The notes: generated from the letters alone by a model not told the origin. A stretch of 64,000 nucleotides of DNA from Myxococcales bacterium (GCA_019634415.1 JAHQVJ010000100.1:105793-169792); one strand, 5' to 3'. Shown: positions 7,137 through 17,951, counted from the stretch's first letter. Numbers and translations: made by a program.

Positions 7137-8771
7137 ATGATCTGGATGATGGCAGCGCCCGCTTGGGCCTGCGGGGGCTTCTTCTGCGACGGTACGCAGG
7201 GCACGCCTGGGGTGAGCCAGGCGGGTGAGATCGTGGTGTTCGGACAAGACGGCGAAGAGGTGACGGCGCACATCTCCATCGCCTACGAGGGGCCTGCCGA
7301 CGAGTTCGCCTGGGTGGTGCCCGTGCCTGCGGAGCCCACCCTCGAGCTCTCCAGTCAGGTGCTGTTCGACCAGCTCCAGGCCACCACCCAGCATCGGGTA
7401 CGGCTGCAGCAGATCGTGGAGGGGTGTGCGTCGCCTTCGGCGGCCGACGCCGACACCGACTCGGACACGGACTCCGACGCCGACGTCGATACCGACGGCT
7501 TCGACACGGGCATCGGCGGCGTGACGGTGGTCTCGGAGCAGCAGGTGGGCCCTTACGACTCCGCCGTGCTGCTCGCCGAGGACGGCACGGCGCTGGTCGA
7601 CTGGCTGCAGGCCAACAAGTACGGCGTGCCCGACACCTTCGCGGACGCCGTGTCGCCCTATCTGGCGCCGGGCATGCACTTCCTGGCGCTGCGGCTGTCG
7701 AAGGGCAACGACACCGGCGATCTCGCCCCCGTCTCCCTGAGCTACACGGCGCGCCAGATGTCCATCCCGCTACAGCTGACGGCGGTGGCGGCCACGCCGG
7801 ACATGCCCGTCACGGTCTACGTGCTCGGCGAGCAGCGGGCGGTGCCGCTGTCGTATCTGCACGTGCAGCTGAACCCCGTGTACTGGTTCGTGGATGGCTT
7901 CGGCTCCATGGACGACACCATCGCGGGTGCGGTGGACGAGGCGGGCGGCCGCGCGTTCGTCACGCTGTACTCGGATCCGCACGGCATCCAGCTGCGGGCG
8001 ATCACCATGCCGCTGCAGTCGCTGTCGGAACACGCCACGGCGGCGGACTTCGTGTTCGGCCTGCAGCAGGGAGCCTGGCTCGCTGAGCCGGGGGTGGTGG
8101 GGGTGTTGCTCGACCACCTGCCGCCTCCGGAGGGCATCACACCCGCCTACTTCTACGGATGCCCGAAGTGCTTCGAGGAGGAGTATGCGGCCTTCGTGGA
8201 GTTCGATGCCGTGGCGGTGACCGAGGATCTGCGCGAGCGCGTGGTGCGGCCCGCGACCCGGGCTCAGCGCATGCTCAACGGGGGCCCGGTGGCCACCCGG
8301 ATGCAGACCGCGCTCTCCCCCGAGGAGATGACGGTGGATCCGGTGTTCGCGTTCAACCCGGACCTACCGCGGGTGGCGGCGGACCGGTCGATCCTCCTCT
8401 CCACGCGCTGCCTGGACGACAGCCAGCTGATCGAGGATGGCCCTCGGTACCTGTTGCTGCCCGGTGGCTACGAGGTGCCCGTTCCCGTGTCGAGTGACGC
8501 GATCCCCATCGGGTCGTGGCTCGAGGAGCGCGTCGACTACCGCAGGGCCATGGTGGTGGAGCAGCTGTCAGAGACGGGGGAGGGATCGGTGCTGGTGGAC
8601 CACAGCGCTGATCTGGTCTGGCCGGCTCCCTTCGACGAGACCTGGGTGGGACCCATCGGTCGGTACGCCGGGGGTGGCGCCTGCGGGGGCTGCCAATCGG
8701 GCCCGGCGTTCCCAACAGGGATGTCGATGCTGGTGCTGCTCGGCGTGCTCAGCCGTCGCCGTCGAGGCTGA
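7137..8771 (+). CDS. DUF2330 secreted protein with C-terminal sorting-like tail
   Basis: 544 residues. The N-terminus ACGGFFC is the DUF2330 hallmark, just after a signal sequence. Residues about 103-121 are an Asp/Thr/Ser spacer (ADTDSDTDSDADVDTD). The C-terminus reads GGGACGGCQSGP, then a hydrophobic run and RRRRG, like the MYXO-CTERM tail. DUF2330 proteins are exported and of unknown role. The start is uncertain: ATG at 7137 lies directly against AGGAG and leaves only an 11-residue signal (MIWMMAAPAWA); no in-frame start occurs between it and a stop at 7107. Its last 23 bp overlap the convergent gene at 8749. Confidence 0.8.
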   Translation: MIWMMAAPAWACGGFFCDGTQGTPGVSQAGEIVVFGQDGEEVTAHISIAYEGPADEFAWVVPVPAEPTLELSSQVLFDQLQATTQHRVRLQQIVEGCASPSAADADTDSDTDSDADVDTDGFDTGIGGVTVVSEQQVGPYDSAVLLAEDGTALVDWLQANKYGVPDTFADAVSPYLAPGMHFLALRLSKGNDTGDLAPVSLSYTARQMSIPLQLTAVAATPDMPVTVYVLGEQRAVPLSYLHVQLNPVYWFVDGFGSMDDTIAGAVDEAGGRAFVTLYSDPHGIQLRAITMPLQSLSEHATAADFVFGLQQGAWLAEPGVVGVLLDHLPPPEGITPAYFYGCPKCFEEEYAAFVEFDAVAVTEDLRERVVRPATRAQRMLNGGPVATRMQTALSPEEMTVDPVFAFNPDLPRVAADRSILLSTRCLDDSQLIEDGPRYLLLPGGYEVPVPVSSDAIPIGSWLEERVDYRRAMVVEQLSETGEGSVLVDHSADLVWPAPFDETWVGPIGRYAGGGACGGCQSGPAFPTGMSMLVLLGVLSRRRRG

Positions 8772-9855
8772 TCTCGGCCACTCGCTTGCGCTTGATCAGC
8801 TTGTCGAGCTTGGCTTGCTCGACGGCCATGATCTGCGACTGACCTGCGAACTCGGCGTGGGACACCTCGGCCACCGTGGTGGTGTCGGCCACCACGGTGA
8901 CGGAGCCGTGGCCCGAGGGCGAGGCGGCGGTCAGGCCCTCGGGGGCCTCGAGGCAGACGTAGGTGCCGGTCCCCATGCGCAGCGGCTGACCCCCCAGATC
9001 CACGGGCATGGGCGACCAGTCCTGGTGCTTCTTGCGGAACAAGCACAGGGTACCCAGGGCGGCCTCGTCGAGCTTCGGATCATCGGTGGGGGCGGTCAGA
9101 TCCTGCTGACCCAGCAGGTTGCCGAAGGCGTCGTGGACCAAGGCCTCGGGGGTGTCGAGCACCATCGGCCCCAGCGCCACGCTCCGCGTGACCACGGAGG
9201 CGTCTCCCACCGTCCAGCGAACGTCGACGGCCCAGCCGGCGCGGTCGTTCCACGCCGCACCGTACAGTCGCTCCACCACGCCCGAGACGGGCACGATGGT
9301 GGGTCGTGCTTCGGCGGTGCCGTCGTCGACGGCCTCGTCGGCGGGGGCCTCGGGCTCGGGGCCGTCGTCGGCCAGCGTCCACCCCGCAGCTGTGGCGCGC
9401 ATGGTCATCGCTGCTTGCACGGCGCCGTCGTCGAGGCCCTTGGCGGCCAGCGGCCCGAGGTCGAGGGCACCCAGGCTCAAGGCGATGTCGGCGGAGACCT
9501 CGGCGGGTAGGCGGGCGTACCAGCCCTCCGGATCGGGCACGACGGGCAGCTCGAGCCCCGAACGTGCGGCGCGCTCCGCTTCCTGTCGGATGTTGGCGTG
9601 GCGGTCCACCGCGGCGTTGCACAGGTCCCGCAAGCGGCCCCGAGGCACCTCGGGCTGCAGCTCCTGGAGTAGCTCCAGCACGGTGGCTGCGGCGTCCAGG
9701 CGCTCGATGATCACCGGGTCGTCGGACCCGTCTCGCCGGGCCGTCAGTGCGCGGAAGCGCGCGTCCCAGTGCTGCAGCGACGCCATCTCGGCGCCAAGAC
9801 CCTTGGTGCCCTCACCGGCGTGTGCGGCGAGTCCCCACAGTGCGAGGGTGATCAT
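8749..9855 (-). CDS. Secreted protein of unknown function
   Basis: 368 residues. MITLALWGLAAHAGEG is a short signal peptide cleaved after AHA. The mature protein starts with a helical segment (LQHWDARFRALTARRDG...ERLDAAATVLELLQEL), then has an acidic Ala/Pro linker (PEPEAPADEAVDDG) and a C-terminal beta-rich half with a basic end (DKLIKRKRVAEI). No family recognised. Its ATG overlaps the stop of the alkaline phosphatase gene (ATGA), so the two form a pair. The 3' end overlaps the DUF2330 gene by 23 bp on the opposite strand. Confidence 0.65.
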   Translation of the reverse strand: MITLALWGLAAHAGEGTKGLGAEMASLQHWDARFRALTARRDGSDDPVIIERLDAAATVLELLQELQPEVPRGRLRDLCNAAVDRHANIRQEAERAARSGLELPVVPDPEGWYARLPAEVSADIALSLGALDLGPLAAKGLDDGAVQAAMTMRATAAGWTLADDGPEPEAPADEAVDDGTAEARPTIVPVSGVVERLYGAAWNDRAGWAVDVRWTVGDASVVTRSVALGPMVLDTPEALVHDAFGNLLGQQDLTAPTDDPKLDEAALGTLCLFRKKHQDWSPMPVDLGGQPLRMGTGTYVCLEAPEGLTAASPSGHGSVTVVADTTTVAEVSHAEFAGQSQIMAVEQAKLDKLIKRKRVAEISLDGDG

Positions 9856-10949
9856 GGAAGCTCCAAGCCGAGGGCGGCTGCGATGCGCTCGGCGATCTCG
9901 GTGTTGTCGTAGATCCCGCTGAAGGCCTCGGAGCCCGGACCTGTCGCGAACACGGGCACCATCGCAGCGCTGTGCCCGTCGGTGGCGAAGGTCAGTCGGG
10001 TGCCCTGCGGGTCGCCCTCTGCGGGCAGCAGCGACAGCCCACCGGTCTCGTGGTCCGCAGTCACCACCATCAGCACGTCTCCGCGGGCGGCTGCCCGCTG
10101 CTGCAGGCCGTCCACGGCGAGGTTCAGATCGGCCATCTCCTCGAGGAGCCACGTGGCATCGTTGGCGTGTCCAGCCCAGTCCACCTGCGATCCCTCCACC
10201 ATCAGGAAGAAGCCCGCCTCGTTGGCGGCGAGCAGGTCGAAGGCGTGTACGGCGGCCCGGTGCAGCTGGCCCTCCCGCCCCTCGCCCGCCTTGCCCGGGT
10301 CCTTGCCGCCGAGGAAGCCGTAGAGGGGAGGGGCGTCGACGGTGGTGATGGCGTCGATGCCGTTCACCACGGTCACGCCGGCCTTGCTCAGCTCGTCGGT
10401 GAGCACCCGGCCGTCCTCGCGCTCGTCGAAGTGGGTGCGACCGCCGCCGATGGCCACCTCCAGCTGCACGTCGAGGAAGTCCGCAGCGATGGCCTGCTCC
10501 TCGTAGCGCACCGGGTGATGGGCCACGAAAGCTGCGGGGGTGGCGTGGGTCAGGGTGCTCGTGGCCACCACCCCGGTGGACAGGCCCTTGGCCTCGGCCA
10601 GGTGGAGCACCGAGGTCAGCGGCTGATCGTCAGCATCCACACCCACCGCACCGTTCTTGGTGCGCTGACCGCTGGCCATGGCGGTGGCCGAGGCGGCCGA
10701 GTCGGTGACGGCATGGGTGCTGGAGCCGGTGCGCTGCAGCCCGACGTGGTCGAAGTCGGCGACGGCCAGCGGCATCTGGAGCGCGTGATCCGCCGCGGAG
10801 AGCTGCGCGAGCCCCATGCCGTCGCCGATCACGAGCACCACGCCCCTGGGTGTGCTCCGGGGCGTGGGCGTGAGCAGCTCCGAGGGGGCCACCTCCGCCT
10901 GCTTGGCTCCGGTGCACCCGAGCCATGCCCCCAACATCCACAGCCTCAT
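9852..10949 (-). CDS. Alkaline phosphatase (PhoA superfamily), lipoprotein
   Basis: 365 residues with a lipoprotein signal (MRLWMLGAWLGC), so anchored to a membrane. The metal and catalytic motifs of the family are all present: VVLVIGDGMG (metal Asp), VTDSAASATAMASG (nucleophile Ser), MVEGSQVDWAGHAND (metal ligands), VTADHETGG and TDGHSAAMVPVFATGP. It hydrolyses phosphate monoesters outside the cytoplasm; the exact substrate is open. At 365 residues it is shorter than E. coli PhoA (about 450-470), with trimmed loops. It lies 25 bp after the HmuY-like gene in the same row. Confidence 0.85.
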   Translation of the reverse strand: MRLWMLGAWLGCTGAKQAEVAPSELLTPTPRSTPRGVVLVIGDGMGLAQLSAADHALQMPLAVADFDHVGLQRTGSSTHAVTDSAASATAMASGQRTKNGAVGVDADDQPLTSVLHLAEAKGLSTGVVATSTLTHATPAAFVAHHPVRYEEQAIAADFLDVQLEVAIGGGRTHFDEREDGRVLTDELSKAGVTVVNGIDAITTVDAPPLYGFLGGKDPGKAGEGREGQLHRAAVHAFDLLAANEAGFFLMVEGSQVDWAGHANDATWLLEEMADLNLAVDGLQQRAAARGDVLMVVTADHETGGLSLLPAEGDPQGTRLTFATDGHSAAMVPVFATGPGSEAFSGIYDNTEIAERIAAALGLELP

Positions 10950-10974
10950 GCCGCCCCCCGATGTGCGGGCCGAC

Positions 10975-11535
10975 TTATCGGCTCATCAGGCTCTGCGCAG
11001 TGACCGCGATCTGGGCTGGGGTTCCCGCGTCGTCGTAATAGGAGTCGAAGCGCAGCTTGAAGTAGGCGCCCTCGGTGGTGCGGATCACCCACGTCTGCTC
11101 GGCGGGTGCCAGCTCGTGGGTGTCGTAGTCGTAGATGTACCAGGTGCCGAGCGCGTACTCGGGTACATCGTCGTCGTTGGCGTCCTCCAGGTCCACCACC
11201 CAGCCGTCCGCTGGAGCGTTCACCACGTCTGCGAAGGGCAGCTCGCTCGGTGCCACCTCCACACCGCCGTCGCCCGACACGCCGCCGTTGATCTTCACCT
11301 CGAACCGTCGGGCGGCCAGATCCCAGTCGGGGCCCTCTTCGTCGGTCACTCCGAGGGCATCCAGGTCGATGGCGACCCAGTCGTCGTAGCTCGCGGCGTT
11401 GACCACGAAGGCCGACGCGCCGTCCTCGGTGAGCACGGGCTCGATGCCGCCGGTGGTGCCCGGACCAGGATCGAGGGAGTCGGACAGGTCCGGGTAGCAA
11501 GCGGCGACACACAACAGGATCGGGAATCGTCTCAT
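10975..11535 (-). CDS. hmuY: HmuY-like haem-binding lipoprotein
   Basis: 186 residues. Signal MRRFPILLCVAAC with lipobox VAAC. Core features fit HmuY family proteins: ASYDDWVAIDLD, WDLAARRFEVKINGG and, near the end, TWVIRTTEGAYFKLRFDSYY. In Bacteroidota HmuY is a surface lipoprotein that takes haem and passes it to the TonB receptor HmuR. Here too it is directly behind a TonB receptor, with an ATGA overlap, which supports the call. The haem ligands cannot be assigned by eye. It may be under iron control if the site at 13513-13535 is real. Confidence 0.75.
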   Translation of the reverse strand: MRRFPILLCVAACYPDLSDSLDPGPGTTGGIEPVLTEDGASAFVVNAASYDDWVAIDLDALGVTDEEGPDWDLAARRFEVKINGGVSGDGGVEVAPSELPFADVVNAPADGWVVDLEDANDDDVPEYALGTWYIYDYDTHELAPAEQTWVIRTTEGAYFKLRFDSYYDDAGTPAQIAVTAQSLMSR

Positions 11536-13544
11536 CTCGAGATCTCCGAGGTTCGTCGGTCTCTGGCTCGCGCCAGCCGGGCGTCCAGGCCACCGTAGAA
11601 GAGCCGAGGAGCGGTCTGCAGGTACCTGGCGTCGCCTGCGTCGAGGAGGTTCTCCACCCCCGCGAACAAGGTGATGGTATCGGACGCGTCGAGGGGCTGG
11701 CGCACCTTGAGGTCCACCAGGGCGTAGGGATCGGCGTCCACCCGGATCTCGCTGCCCCCGTCGCTCTCGTAGAAGGGCCGCGGGCCGAAGCCCACGGCCC
11801 GCGCCGTGAGATCTGGTCCCCGGCGCACGGGCACGTCCACCCGGATCGCCGCCGTGCCCTGGAGCAGCGCGCGGCCCTCCAGCGGTCGCTGTAGATCGAG
11901 GTCGACAGCGTCGGTGATGGTGGTGGACAGGTCGATCCCGAGCCAGTGCACGGGCTTCATGCCGAGGGAGCCCTCGAGGCCGCGGGTGCGAGCGCGGGCG
12001 ACGTTGACGTAGCCGAAGCGGATGGTGGGCCCCTCCTCCAGCGTGCCGATCTGGATGAGGTCGCGCAGCTGGTCGTACCAGCCCGACACCGAGATCGACC
12101 AGCTCTCGGCAGGCACCCACTCGAGCCCGGCGTTGGCTCCCAGGGAGCGCTCCGGGCGCAGGTCCGGGTTGCCCTCAACGGTGTATCCCACGGCACTGTT
12201 GGCGAAGCGCAGCAGCAGCTCGCGGAACTCCGGTGCGCGCCAGCCATTTCCGGCAGAGGCGCGCAAGGTCACGTTGGACACCGGATCGAAGCGCACCCCG
12301 AGCTTCGGCGCCACGGTGCCGCCGAACCAGCTGTCGCCGTCTGCGCGCACCCCCGGCACCACCACCAGGGGGGCCGAGCCCGACAGCACCTTCCACTCGT
12401 CTTGGGCGTACAGGCCACCGCGCATGCGGTTGCCGCGACCCTCCTCTCCGAGTCGTGGAGAGGCGAGGGCCGACAGGAATCCCTCCGCCCCCACCGACAG
12501 CACGTGGCCCCCGAGCACGCGGTCGAGCTGGCTCGTGAGCTGCACCAGGGTCTCGCGTGTGTCCTCGTAGGCGTCTTCGGCCCCCGCGTTGCGTTGATCC
12601 CAGAGGAACTGGTCCCGGTAGATGGAGACGCCCACCGTGTTGCTGAAGCGGGACTGCTCGTCGAAGAGCCAGTCCGCCGTGGCTCGGATCAGCCCGTCCT
12701 CGGTGACGTTGCGTCGGTCGAAGATGCCGCCCGTGGGCGCGAGCTCCACGCCACTCGTGGGCCTCAGCCCGAGGGGGCCCGAGCGTCCCAGCTCCACCCC
12801 CGTGGAGTCTTGAAGCGCGTAGGAGCCCGAGGCGCGCAGCGTGAGGTTGGGGTTGGGCTTCGTGTCGGCGGCGCCCGAGAGCTGCAGCTGCCACACGGCG
12901 TTGCCGTTGGTCTGCGGCGACTCCGGATCCAGGCGGAAGGCAGCGTTGTTGTGCCAGCCTGCGTCGAAGCGGAACCCCGAGCGGCGGCCGCGCGCGCCCA
13001 CACCTGCCGTGGTGTCGATGGTGGTGAGGGTGCCTCCGCGGGCGTGCAGGCTGCCCTCGATGGGCTGCTTGGACTGCCGCGTGATGATGTTGATCACGCC
13101 TCCCATGGCGTCCGAGCCATACAGCGCGGAACTCGCGCCCTTCACGATCTCGATCCGCTCGATGGAGTCGGCGGGAATGCGCGACAGATCGAAGGTGCCA
13201 TCCTTGCGGCCCACCACCCGCTGGCCGTCCACCAGGATCAGCACGTGCTCTGGGTTCAGCCCTCGGAGCTGCACGCTGGCTCCGAACAACCCACGGTTCA
13301 CCACCACACCGGTCTGCTGATCCAGCACGTCGGCGACGTCTTCGGCTCCAGAGGCCTCGATGGCGTCGCGATCCACCACCTCCACGGCCACGGGAGACTC
13401 CCCGAGGCGGCGCGGTGTGCGGGTTCCGGTGACGACGATCTCTTCTGCGTCATCTGGCTCTTCGGGTTCCTCGGATTCCTGAGCGAATGCTGGCGGAGCG
13501 AGGAGTAGCCAGATGAAAATGGATTTCATTTTCATGATCGGCAT
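11532..13544 (-). CDS. TonB-dependent outer-membrane receptor
   Basis: 670 residues from ATG at 13544. Signal peptide MPIMKMKSIFIWLLLAPPAFA. The plug domain starts EEIVVTGTRTPRRLGESPVA and includes RGLNPEHVLILVDGQRVVGR and IERIEIVKGASSALYGSDAM, followed by the 'GGVINIITR' plug end; the rest is a 22-strand-type barrel ending in GGLDARLARARDR. It resembles vitamin B12/haem receptors (BtuB/HmuR). With the HmuY-like partner downstream, haem or another iron source is the likely substrate. Other ATGs at 13535 and 13529 are possible starts; no strong Shine-Dalgarno decides. A longer frame to 13571 lacks support. Confidence 0.88.
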   Translation of the reverse strand: MPIMKMKSIFIWLLLAPPAFAQESEEPEEPDDAEEIVVTGTRTPRRLGESPVAVEVVDRDAIEASGAEDVADVLDQQTGVVVNRGLFGASVQLRGLNPEHVLILVDGQRVVGRKDGTFDLSRIPADSIERIEIVKGASSALYGSDAMGGVINIITRQSKQPIEGSLHARGGTLTTIDTTAGVGARGRRSGFRFDAGWHNNAAFRLDPESPQTNGNAVWQLQLSGAADTKPNPNLTLRASGSYALQDSTGVELGRSGPLGLRPTSGVELAPTGGIFDRRNVTEDGLIRATADWLFDEQSRFSNTVGVSIYRDQFLWDQRNAGAEDAYEDTRETLVQLTSQLDRVLGGHVLSVGAEGFLSALASPRLGEEGRGNRMRGGLYAQDEWKVLSGSAPLVVVPGVRADGDSWFGGTVAPKLGVRFDPVSNVTLRASAGNGWRAPEFRELLLRFANSAVGYTVEGNPDLRPERSLGANAGLEWVPAESWSISVSGWYDQLRDLIQIGTLEEGPTIRFGYVNVARARTRGLEGSLGMKPVHWLGIDLSTTITDAVDLDLQRPLEGRALLQGTAAIRVDVPVRRGPDLTARAVGFGPRPFYESDGGSEIRVDADPYALVDLKVRQPLDASDTITLFAGVENLLDAGDARYLQTAPRLFYGGLDARLARARDRRTSEISR
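13513..13535. promoter_or_regulatory. Fur-box-like palindrome over the TonB receptor start
   Basis: ATGAAAATG-GATTT-CATTTTCAT: perfect nine-base arms in otherwise about 70% GC sequence. Bases 13514-13534 match the 21-bp Fur consensus TGATAATGATAATCATTATCA at 15 positions by my count. It covers codons about 4-11 of the receptor gene, so a repressor bound here would sit just after the start codon. Such a strongly AT palindrome is unusual here, and the genes behind it are TonB/HmuY uptake genes. Confidence 0.5.
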
Positions 13545-13577
13545 TGTGTCGTGCCTGAGGCGCCGGGTCAAGCGCTC

Positions 13578-13934
13578 TCACCTCGGGCGCACGGCGAGCT
13601 GCTCGTGCAGTCGCGCGGCGAGCTGCGCCACCTCGGCCGTCGGATCGCCCTGCCCCCCGAGGGCGGCATGGATCACGGCGAAGCGATGCTCTGTGGCGAC
13701 GACCTCTTCGGGCGACACACGCTCGCGCAATGCTGGCTCCACCGCCTTCTCGAAGCGGTCGAAGGCACGGCTCCAGGCCTCGAAGGCGGCCTGATCCTCT
13801 TCGGAGGCGAGCCGTGCGGCGTCGTCGAGGGCCTTGATCACCTCCACGGCGGCCACCTCCGGAGGTGGGCCCTCGGGCTCCTCGAAGGCCTCGCAGGCGG
13901 ACAAGCACGTGATCCACGCCAGCAGGCTCACCAT
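13578..13934 (-). CDS. Small lipoprotein in the iron/haem gene row
   Basis: 118 residues. Signal MVSLLAWITCLSAC with lipobox LSAC. The mature part is one helical domain (VIKALDDAARLASEEDQAAF, AWSRAFDRFEKAVEPALRER, ending VAQLAARLHEQL). The pattern of 'F..W..AF..FE..VEP.LR', then a helix and 'V..L...L', weakly recalls the periplasmic N-terminal domain of FTR1-type iron permeases; this is only an impression. It begins one base after the stop of the ATPase-SLOG gene and precedes the TonB receptor by 33 bp. Confidence 0.55.
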   Translation of the reverse strand: MVSLLAWITCLSACEAFEEPEGPPPEVAAVEVIKALDDAARLASEEDQAAFEAWSRAFDRFEKAVEPALRERVSPEEVVATEHRFAVIHAALGGQGDPTAEVAQLAARLHEQLAVRPR

Positions 13935-13935
13935 G

Positions 13936-15168
13936 TCAGGGCCCGAAGGATTCGGCGAACAGCGCGTCGATCGCGCGCCGGCCGGCGTCGGTGATCTGTC
14001 GGGTGCCGGTGCCGCAGATGTGGGCGGCGTGGATCTTGGGAACGCCGGGCGTCCAGCCTTGCTCGGCGTGCCACTGGTGCCAGGTGGCGCGTGGCTCGTC
14101 GAACACCCACAGCTCCCGGCTCCACATGCGAGCGAGCTCCACGGACCAGCCCGTTCCGCCGCGCACTGTGCCGTCCTGCTGGATGGTGCCCACCACGAAC
14201 ACCTGCTGCGACCGCCGAACCATGTGCCACAGCGTCTGAAGCACCCCGCGGATCAGCCCACCGGCGTCGTTGTAGCTTCGGTTGAGCTGCTTGCTCACGT
14301 AGGTGAGGCTCACGTCGCCCATGGCGAGCTCCTGGGGCGACAGCTCTCGCCGCCCCACGGTTCGGCTCTGCAGGTGCCCTTCGAAGGTGAAGGCGACCTC
14401 CTGCACACCCCTGCGCTCGGCTGCCTCGCCGAAGGCCGCCTCGGAGCCCGCTGCCCCGCCAGAGAACAGCGTGCAGTCCTCGGGGCGCAGCTGCCCCGCC
14501 GGATCCACCTCGGAGGGGGCTGCGTCGTAGGACTCGAGCAGGGTGGCCGGATCGAGGATCTGCGGCGACGCAGAGTCTCCGCCGTGCACGGCGCGCAGCC
14601 GCAGCACGTCCCCGTCGTGCACGAGCCGCAGGACCAGCTGCACGTGCCCGAAGATCTCGCTGGGCACGGGTGCCTCGGATCGCACGTCCACCCAGCAGCG
14701 CAGGGACCGGTCGTGGGCGAGTCGAGACAGGTCGGGTAGGGCGCTCTGCAGGTCCTTGCCTTGCAAGCCGTCGACGATCACGGCCTCGGGCACGAACTCG
14801 GCGGCGTCCGCCAGCATGTCGAGGTGGCGCCCGAGCATGGCAGCGTCGAAGTCGGCGCTGCGACCGCTATGGATCACGCGCCCGCGCTCCACCTGTAGCT
14901 TGCTCGCGTCGTCGGCTCCCACCACGCGAAGCACCTCGTCGTAGTGCGCTCGCACGTGGTTCACGGACTCGGCGATGGTCAGGTGCAGCACCTGCTGTCC
15001 ACGCAGCAGCGCATCGAGCGCGGCGTGGCACAGCAAGGCCGTCTTGCCCACGCCAGGCTGCCCCGCCACCAGCGCCACCGCCCCGACAGGTAGCCGAACG
15101 CTCCAACGAGCGGTGGGATGGCCGGCGTAGGGGGGGGCGCCAGGAGTCGCGAGGGAGCCAGGAGTCAC
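13936..15168 (-). CDS. RecA/DnaB-like ATPase fused to a SLOG-like domain
   Basis: 410 residues from GTG at 15168, one base after the EF-G stop. The N-terminal part (1-215) is a RecA-like P-loop ATPase: Walker A GQPGVGKT (36-43) and Walker B AVIVD (129-133). The C-terminal part (about 230-410) looks like a SLOG Rossmann domain of the YspA/YpsA-related kind: LFSGGAAGSEAAFGEAAERR (234-253), then VVGTIQQDGTVRGGTGWSVE (325-344), LWVFDE (353-358) and HICGTGTRQIT (383-393). SLOG domains bind nucleotides or nucleotide-derived ligands. I know of no such fusion, and no neighbour explains it. The alternative start at 15222 would overlap EF-G by 53 bp. Confidence 0.65.
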   Translation of the reverse strand: MTPGSLATPGAPPYAGHPTARWSVRLPVGAVALVAGQPGVGKTALLCHAALDALLRGQQVLHLTIAESVNHVRAHYDEVLRVVGADDASKLQVERGRVIHSGRSADFDAAMLGRHLDMLADAAEFVPEAVIVDGLQGKDLQSALPDLSRLAHDRSLRCWVDVRSEAPVPSEIFGHVQLVLRLVHDGDVLRLRAVHGGDSASPQILDPATLLESYDAAPSEVDPAGQLRPEDCTLFSGGAAGSEAAFGEAAERRGVQEVAFTFEGHLQSRTVGRRELSPQELAMGDVSLTYVSKQLNRSYNDAGGLIRGVLQTLWHMVRRSQQVFVVGTIQQDGTVRGGTGWSVELARMWSRELWVFDEPRATWHQWHAEQGWTPGVPKIHAAHICGTGTRQITDAGRRAIDALFAESFGP

Positions 15169-15169
15169 G

Positions 15170-17266
<2,097 letters not shown>

Positions 17267-17448
17267 GGCTGGTCCATGGAGTTGGGGGGCGATCAACCGC
17301 CCGGTGGAGGCTGGCCTTAGCGGGGTTGTCACGGCAAAGCAAGGGGCCTGCCGCTGCATACTGCACGAGCCGCTAACGCTGCTACGCCGCTGCTCGGCGA
17401 GTCCGAGACGGCAACCGTGCCCGTGCGTCCCCACGCGGGCAGGCTGCG

Positions 17449-17913
17449 CTACTTAAGCGCCGCCGTCGTCGCGGCAAGCCCAGCAGCCTCGGCCGCCGTT
17501 CGCACGGCGAGATCGTCGATCCACTCGGACAGCCGGTTCCAGTCGCCGTCCGAGCCTCCGCGGCTGAACGCAGCCATCACCTGGAACTCGCGGCTGTCGA
17601 CCTCCATGCGCACCACGTGCGCCCACAGGCGCATGCCCTCGATGCCGGCCTCGCGGGCCGACTCGCTGTAGGTGACGATGATGCGCAGCGCGTCGCCCCA
17701 GTGCAGCATGGGGCGAGCGGTGGGAGGCGCGACGATGCGCACGCCGGAGTCGCTGATGTCGGCGATGTGGCCCGCCGTGGGCACCCCGGCGCTGGGGTGG
17801 GCGAAGAAGACCGGTACCAATGGGTCTGGGCTGTATCGGACCGCGCTGCGGCGCTCGCCCGGGCCGAGCTCCTCGGAGGTATCGAGGACCGTGGGCTGTC
17901 CCGCGGTGGTCAT
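17449..17913 (-). CDS. PilZ-domain protein
   Basis: 154 residues. The c-di-GMP signature is nearly complete: [10 protein letters not shown] (R-x3-R) near the start, then [12 protein letters not shown] (D-x-S-x-x-G). A single PilZ domain with short tails; such proteins act as c-di-GMP receptors controlling motility, polysaccharide or enzyme partners. ATG at 17913 is chosen because GGGAGC lies just upstream; the longer frame to 17934 adds only MRVRGST. It is divergent from the GlmU-like gene; an inverted repeat CGCACCCG/CGGGTGCG (17924-17951) lies between them. Confidence 0.8.
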   Translation of the reverse strand: MTTAGQPTVLDTSEELGPGERRSAVRYSPDPLVPVFFAHPSAGVPTAGHIADISDSGVRIVAPPTARPMLHWGDALRIIVTYSESAREAGIEGMRLWAHVVRMEVDSREFQVMAAFSRGGSDGDWNRLSEWIDDLAVRTAAEAAGLAATTAALK

Positions 17914-17923
17914 GGTGCTCCCT

Positions 17924-17951
17924 CGCACCCGCATTCATCGGCTCGGGTGCG
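17924..17951. promoter_or_regulatory. Inverted repeat and TTGACA in a divergent promoter region
   Basis: CGCACCCG and CGGGTGCG form perfect eight-base arms around a 12-base spacer, 10-38 bp upstream of the PilZ start. On the forward strand TTGACA (17959-17964), a perfect -35 hexamer, follows, but no good -10 lies at the right distance. Either an operator or a 5'-leader hairpin for the PilZ gene. Confidence 0.35.

Noticed and set aside
11946..13508. Long forward open frame (520 codons) opposite the TonB receptor
   Set aside because: Antisense shadow typical of high-GC DNA; the reverse strand has all receptor motifs, and the forward reading is His/Gly/Ala-rich without a domain.
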